From: Modestobacter versicolor
Lineage (GTDB): Bacteria > Actinomycetota > Actinomycetes > Mycobacteriales > Geodermatophilaceae
Direction of reading: 5' to 3'
Assembly (NCBI RefSeq): GCF_014195485.1
Contig: NZ_JACIBU010000001.1
Location: 3,162,001 to 3,226,000 of the forward strand
DNA: 64,000 bases
Of this stretch, positions 59,860-64,000 are shown one piece after another. Position numbers and translations under genes: made by a program. Position 1 is the stretch's first letter, and the number at the start of each line of letters is the position of its first letter. Below the pieces are notes generated by a model. The model did not search any database and was not told the DNA's origin. It was given only the letters and a program-made list of their open reading frames with translations.

Positions 59860-61206
59860 GTGCGGCGCGAGCCGAGCATCATGCACCTCGACCTCGACGC
59901 CTTCTTCGCCGCCGTCGAGCAGCGCGACAAGCCCTCGCTGCGCGGCCGGCCGGTGGTCGTCGGCGGCACCGGCGGTCGCGGCGTGGTCTCCACCGCCTCC
60001 TACGAGGCCCGCGCGTTCGGGGCCCGCAGCGCCATGCCCACCGCCGAGGCCCGGCGGATCTGCCCACCCGGCACCGCCTTCCTCGGGCCGCGGTTCGCCG
60101 CGTACAAGCGCACCTCGGACGTCGTCATGACGATGCTGCGCGAGCTGTCCCCGCTGGTCGAGCCGGTCTCCATCGACGAGGCCTACGTCGACCTGGCCGC
60201 CGGCGACCACGACCTGTCCGTGGCCGGGGTGACCGCGCTGGCCGAGGACCTCAAGGCGCGGCTGGCCGTGGCCACCGGCGGGGTCACCGGGTCGGTGGGC
60301 ATCGGCACCTCCAAGTCGCTGGCGAAGATCGGCTCGGAACTGGACAAGCCCGACGGGCTGACCGTCGTCCCGGCCGGCAGCGAGCTCGACGTGCTGCACC
60401 CGCTGCCGGTGCGCAGCCTCGGCGGGGTCGGCCCGGCGACCGCCGAGCGGCTCGCGCAGGTGAAGGTGAAGACCGTCGGCGACCTGCACCGGATGACGCT
60501 GGTCGACCTCACCACCCTGGTCGGCCAGGCGCACGGTGCCGGCCTGTACCGGCTGGCCCGGGCCGACGACGACCGCCCGGTGATCACCGACCGGGAGGCG
60601 AAGTCGGTCAGCGCGGAGGAGACGTTCGCCCGCGACCTCACCGACCCGGCCCGGCTGACCGCTGAGATCGACGCGCTGGCCGAGCGGGTGGGCTCGCGGC
60701 TGCAGCGGTCGGGCACCTCCGGGCGCACGGTCACGCTCAAGGTCCGCCGCTACGACTTCACCACGCTCACCCGCTCGCTCACCCTGCCCCAGCCCGTCGA
60801 CGACCCCCGGCAGATCGCCGAGGTGGCCCGCCGGCTGCTGGCGGCGGTCGACCGCAGCGGTGGCCTGCGGCTGCTCGGCGTCGGCGTCTCCGGGCTCTCC
60901 CCGTACGCCCAGGGCGACCTGTTCGCCGAGGCGGTGGAGCAGGCGGAGGAGACCACCGAGCTGCCGGCCGAGCCGGTGCCCGCCGACCCGGCGCCGGGGC
61001 CCGCGGTCGTGGCCTGGTACCCCGGCCAGGACGTCGTCCACCCCGACCACGGTGCGGGCTGGGTGTGGGGCAGCGGGCTGAACCGGGTCACCGTGCGGTT
61101 CGAGGGTCCGCGGACGCCGCCGGGCCGGGTGCGCACCCTCGCCGCCGACGACCCGGACCTCCAGCCGGCCGACCCACCCGACTGGACCACCCCTGTCGGG
61201 GGGTGA
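59860..61206 (+). CDS. dinB: DNA polymerase IV with C-terminal Tudor-like extension
   Basis: The 448-residue Y-family polymerase has active-site residues Asp11 (HLDLDAFF), Asp106 and Glu107 (VSIDEAYVDL), GVGPATAERLA helix-hairpin-helix, and little finger. Clamp motif QGDLF is at 351-355. Residues 384-432 (YPGQDVVHPDHGAGWVWGSG, VTVRFEG) form a small extra domain like the Tudor-type folds of CarD and UvrD tails. Pol IV makes translesion DNA. No SOS box is visible upstream. GTG 59860 has GGGGAGG upstream. Confidence 0.94.
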   Translation: MRREPSIMHLDLDAFFAAVEQRDKPSLRGRPVVVGGTGGRGVVSTASYEARAFGARSAMPTAEARRICPPGTAFLGPRFAAYKRTSDVVMTMLRELSPLVEPVSIDEAYVDLAAGDHDLSVAGVTALAEDLKARLAVATGGVTGSVGIGTSKSLAKIGSELDKPDGLTVVPAGSELDVLHPLPVRSLGGVGPATAERLAQVKVKTVGDLHRMTLVDLTTLVGQAHGAGLYRLARADDDRPVITDREAKSVSAEETFARDLTDPARLTAEIDALAERVGSRLQRSGTSGRTVTLKVRRYDFTTLTRSLTLPQPVDDPRQIAEVARRLLAAVDRSGGLRLLGVGVSGLSPYAQGDLFAEAVEQAEETTELPAEPVPADPAPGPAVVAWYPGQDVVHPDHGAGWVWGSGLNRVTVRFEGPRTPPGRVRTLAADDPDLQPADPPDWTTPVGG

Positions 61207-61256
61207 CCCCCCTCAGGTCGTGGGCGGACGCCCCTCGGCACGGCAGACTCCCTGCC

Positions 61257-62201
61257 GTGCCCGCACCCCGAGACGACGACGACCTGGACGTCGACGCACT
61301 GATCGACCGCGGGTGCGAGCTGGCCGACCTCGGCGAGCACGAGCAGGCCGTCGTCCTCTTCCGCCGCGCGGCGGTGGGCGGCGACCCGGTGGCCCTGTTC
61401 GACCTCGGCAACAGCCTGAGCGCCCTGGGCCGCTGGGCGGAGGCCGTGGAGGTGCACCGGGAGGCCGCCGACGCCGGTGAGGACGACGCCTGGCTGAACC
61501 TGGCCCACGACCTGCGCCGGCTCGGCCGCTGGGCGGAGGCCGAGCACGCGGCCCGCCAGGCGGTCGACTGCGGCGACCCGAACGGCTGGGCGGTGCTGGC
61601 CGACACCCTGCGGGTGCAGCGCGGCGCCGCGGAGGCCGAGCGCCAGCTCCGCGGGGCCGCCGGTCGCGGGAACGCCTCGGCGGCCCTGGAGCTGGCCTAC
61701 GACCTGCGCGAGTCCGGGCGCCAGCTGGAGGCCTGGCACTGGGTGCAGGTGGCGGCGGACGCCGGTGACGACGTCGCGGCGGCCACCCTGGCCTGCTGGC
61801 GCTGGGACGAGACCCGCGACCCCTCGCTGGAGCCGCTGCTGCGCGCCGGCGTCGCCGTCTACGAGCACGCCCGCACCAGCCTGTCCCACCTGCTCCGCGG
61901 CACCGACCGCGTCGAGGAGGCCCGGGCGCTGCTCGAGGAGGGCGCGCTGCACGGCGAGGTCGCCAGCTGGCTGCCGCTGGGCAACCTCTACCGCGACGAG
62001 CTGGACGACGACATCGCCGCCGAGGCCGCCTACCGGGCCGGCATCGAGGGCGGTGACCTGCACTCCCACCACAACCTGGGCGTGCTGCTGCTCGACGCCG
62101 GTGACGTCGACGGCGCCATCGAGCACTTCTCCATCGCCGCCGCAGGCGGCGACGACCTGGCCGCCCGGGTGCTGCGCGAGGTCCTGGCCGAAGAGGACTA
62201 G
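61257..62201 (+). CDS. Tetratricopeptide/Sel1-repeat protein
   Basis: The 314-residue product is built of helical repeats (ALFDLGNSLSALGRWAEAVE, WLNLAHDLRRLGRWAEAE, HHNLGVLLLDAGDVDGAIE), about eight units of 33-36 residues. It should act as a protein-binding scaffold; the partner is unknown. There is no signal or membrane segment. GTG 61257 lies 7 nt after CAGACT (61244-61249), a weak leaderless -10. It converges on thiD with a 4-bp gap. Confidence 0.85.
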   Translation: MPAPRDDDDLDVDALIDRGCELADLGEHEQAVVLFRRAAVGGDPVALFDLGNSLSALGRWAEAVEVHREAADAGEDDAWLNLAHDLRRLGRWAEAEHAARQAVDCGDPNGWAVLADTLRVQRGAAEAERQLRGAAGRGNASAALELAYDLRESGRQLEAWHWVQVAADAGDDVAAATLACWRWDETRDPSLEPLLRAGVAVYEHARTSLSHLLRGTDRVEEARALLEEGALHGEVASWLPLGNLYRDELDDDIAAEAAYRAGIEGGDLHSHHNLGVLLLDAGDVDGAIEHFSIAAAGGDDLAARVLREVLAEED

Positions 62202-62205
62202 CGCC

Positions 62206-63036
62206 TCAGGCCGGCCACCAGCCGGCGAAGTGGTGCACCGGGCCGTGCCCGGACCCCACCTCCAGCGCTGCGCCGGCGACCAGCGCGGCCTGCAGGTAGT
62301 CGCGGGCGCCCTCGACCAGCGGCGCCCACTCGGTCGGCTGGTCCGGCGCGGCCAGCCGGGTGCGGGCGGCCAGCGCCGCCAGCGCCGAGGAGAGCGTGCA
62401 GCCGGTGCCGTGGGTCGACGTGGTGTCCACCCGCGGCCGGCGGGTCTGCAGCACCCCGTCGGTGGTGACCAGCACGTCGACGCTCTCCGCGCCGCCGAGG
62501 TGCCCGCCCTTGAGGAGCACCGCGCCCGGGCCGAGGGCCAGCAGCGCCTGGGCCTGGGGCGCCAGCTCCTCGACCGTCGTCGCCGGCGCCACGTCCAGCA
62601 GCGCGGCGGCCTCCGGCACGTTCGGCGTGATCAGGTCGGTGACCGGCAGCAGCACCGTGCGGACGGCGTCGACCGCGTCCTCGGAGATCAGCCGGTCGCC
62701 GCTGGTGGCCACCATGACCGGGTCGCAGACCACCGGGCCGGACGGGCGGTCGGCGAGCACCGCGGCCACCTCGCGCACGACCTCCGCCGTCCCGAGCATG
62801 CCGAGCTTGGTGGCGTGCACGGTGACGTCGGCCAGCAGCGTGCGCAGCTGCTCCCCCACGAACTCCGCCGGGACGGCGTGCACCCCGGTGACGCCGCGGG
62901 TGTTCTGCGCGGTCAGCGCGGTGAGCACCGCGGTGCCGTAGGCGCCCAGCGCGCTGAAGGTCTTCAGGTCGGCCTGGACCCCGGCCCCGCCGCTGGGGTC
63001 GCTGCCGGCCACGGTGAGCGCGACGGCCGCCGTCAC
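62206..63036 (-). CDS. thiD: Hydroxymethylpyrimidine/phosphomethylpyrimidine kinase
   Basis: The 276-residue ribokinase-fold enzyme has [34 protein letters not shown] and [13 protein letters not shown]. It phosphorylates HMP twice for thiamine synthesis. GTG 63036 overlaps the thiE stop as GTGA. It ends the thiM-thiE-thiD run. Confidence 0.95.
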   Translation of the reverse strand: MTAAVALTVAGSDPSGGAGVQADLKTFSALGAYGTAVLTALTAQNTRGVTGVHAVPAEFVGEQLRTLLADVTVHATKLGMLGTAEVVREVAAVLADRPSGPVVCDPVMVATSGDRLISEDAVDAVRTVLLPVTDLITPNVPEAAALLDVAPATTVEELAPQAQALLALGPGAVLLKGGHLGGAESVDVLVTTDGVLQTRRPRVDTTSTHGTGCTLSSALAALAARTRLAAPDQPTEWAPLVEGARDYLQAALVAGAALEVGSGHGPVHHFAGWWPA

Positions 63037-63698
63037 GCCGGCACCCGCTCCCCGGCGAGCGCGGCGCGCAGCGTGCGGGCGGCGGCCGCGGGGTCGGCGG
63101 CCGCGCAGACGTCGGAGACCACGCAGATGCCGTCGACCCCGGTCGCGGCGACCGCGGCGGCGGTGTCCGCGTGGATGCCGCCGATCGCCACCGACGTCAG
63201 CCCGCCGGCCCGGGCCCGGGCGGCGAGCGCGCGGGTGCCCTCCAGGCCCAGCGCCGCCCCGGTGTCGGGCTTGGTGGGCGTCGACCACACCGGGCTCAGG
63301 CCGACCAGGTCGACGGTGCCCGCGGGGAGCGCCAGCACGTCGTCCAGCTCGGCCGCCGAGCCCACCGACACCCCGATCAGCGCGTTCGGCCCGAGCAGGT
63401 CCCGCACCTCGGGCGCGGGCAGGTCGTCCTGGCCGACGTGCACGCCGTCCGCGCCGGTCAGCAGCGCGACGTCCACGGCGTCGTTGACGATCAAGCGCAC
63501 CGACGGCGTCGCCGCGAGCACCGCCTGCACCGCGCGGGTGAGCGCCAGCAGCTCGCGGCGGCTCGCCGTCTTGTCCCGCACCTGGACGGCGGTCACCCCG
63601 CCGGCCACCGCAGCGGCCACCACCTCCGGCACCGACCGGGGCGCGCACAGCGCGGTGTCGGTGACCAGGTAGAGCGTCGGGTCGAACGGGCGGGACAT
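63033..63698 (-). CDS. thiE: Thiamine-phosphate synthase
   Basis: The 221-residue TIM barrel has [40 protein letters not shown] in part ([11 protein letters not shown]), and [15 protein letters not shown]. It couples HMP-PP with thiazole phosphate. ATG 63698 overlaps the thiM stop as ATGA, so translation is coupled. Confidence 0.96.
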   Translation of the reverse strand: MSRPFDPTLYLVTDTALCAPRSVPEVVAAAVAGGVTAVQVRDKTASRRELLALTRAVQAVLAATPSVRLIVNDAVDVALLTGADGVHVGQDDLPAPEVRDLLGPNALIGVSVGSAAELDDVLALPAGTVDLVGLSPVWSTPTKPDTGAALGLEGTRALAARARAGGLTSVAIGGIHADTAAAVAATGVDGICVVSDVCAAADPAAAARTLRAALAGERVPA

Positions 63699-64000
63699 CA
63701 GGACAGCTGGGCGCGGAGCAGGGTCTCGCCGTCCACGGCGTCCAGCGCGTCCAGCCAGCGGATCGCGAACGTGCCCGGCCCGTCGGCGAGCGCGGCCGCG
63801 GCCTCGGCCGCCAGCGCGACGTGCGCGTGGGCGGCGACCGTGGCGGTCACCAGGTCACCGGCGGTGGCGACGTAGGCGGCGACGATCGCGCCGAGCGCGC
63901 AGCCGGCGCCGGTGGTGCGGGTCAGCAGCGGCGAACCGCCGCCCACCCGGACGACGGTGTCCCCGTCGGTGACGACGTCGACCGGACCGCTGACCGCGAC
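63698..64000 (-). CDS. thiM: Hydroxyethylthiazole kinase (N-terminus beyond window)
   Basis: The last 100 residues are present: [13 protein letters not shown], then [16 protein letters not shown] with the catalytic Cys, ending LRAQLS. ThiM salvages thiazole. The start lies outside the window, so any TPP riboswitch would also be outside. Confidence 0.93.
   Translation of the reverse strand, partial: VAVSGPVDVVTDGDTVVRVGGGSPLLTRTTGAGCALGAIVAAYVATAGDLVTATVAAHAHVALAAEAAAALADGPGTFAIRWLDALDAVDGETLLRAQLS

Noticed and set aside
57694-64000. The HNH lipoprotein, cupin and methyltransferase as a defence island
   Set aside because: The nuclease is exported and the other two are generic metabolic families on the opposite strand; no restriction, toxin or sensor genes are near.

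Overview
This window looks like the replication-origin neighbourhood of a very GC-rich actinobacterium. The support is gene order and content: rpmH-rnpA-yidD-yidC-jag-rsmG-parA-parB on one side of dnaA and dnaN-gnd-recF-dciA-gyrB-gyrA on the other, plus crgA, a DLW-39 protein, DUF3566, DUF5318, DUF6049, a cwlM-like gene and ino1-padR. Gene order resembles Mycobacterium and Streptomyces. The family-level feel is Geodermatophilaceae-like, but that is an impression and was not tested. No insertion sequence, prophage, CRISPR array or rRNA was seen.

Layout. 1-5.3 kb: DUF881 (cut by the window edge), crgA, a 450-bp gene-free block closed by two terminators, a thiolase, a PH-domain membrane protein, a rhomboid protease, ppiA, DLW-39, tRNA-Ala and tRNA-Ile. 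5.4-20 kb, all on the minus strand: DUF3566, gyrA, gyrB, an amino-acid permease, an ABC exporter, a hypothetical, dciA, recF, gnd, dnaN. 19.97-23.1 kb: the probable oriC (dnaN/dnaA gap) and the dnaA/rpmH gap, both with DnaA-box-like 9-mers. 23.1-28.9 kb, plus strand: the rpmH-to-parB block with two parS palindromes in front of parA. 28.9-40.9 kb, minus strand: D-Ala ligase family, aminotransferase, cwlM, trxA, trxB behind a textbook SigR-type promoter, a pseudokinase split from murJ, murJ, DUF6049, NUDIX. 40.9-47.9 kb: pcnB, MFS, YqgE, a lipoprotein, ino1-padR, DUF5318. 48-57.7 kb: ponA, GT87, an AP endonuclease, a secreted protein, rpsF-ssb-rpsR-rplI behind an S6:S18-type leader, dnaB. 57.8-64 kb: an HNH lipoprotein, cupin, methyltransferase, dinB, a TPR protein and thiM-thiE-thiD (thiM is cut).

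How it works together: replication initiation (DnaA, oriC, DnaB, the DciA loader, SSB, clamp, RecF, gyrase), chromosome segregation (ParA, ParB and four perfect parS palindromes), cell-wall assembly (MurJ, a pseudokinase, CwlM, PonA, a D-Ala ligase homologue, CrgA), membrane-protein insertion (YidC, YidD) and redox control (TrxA, TrxB).

Most of the coding content is conserved housekeeping, and I found no gene cluster that I would call a new system. The less expected signals are in non-coding DNA: a hairpin repeat with compensatory stem changes directly 3' of five origin-proximal genes; a DnaA-box-like motif shared by the dnaA and dnaB upstream regions; a perfect SOS box in front of dnaB; an unexplained terminator-insulated block near crgA; two genes that seem to start with CTG; and a recurrent leaderless promoter geometry. 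All coordinates and motif matches were read by eye; no database search or computation was run.
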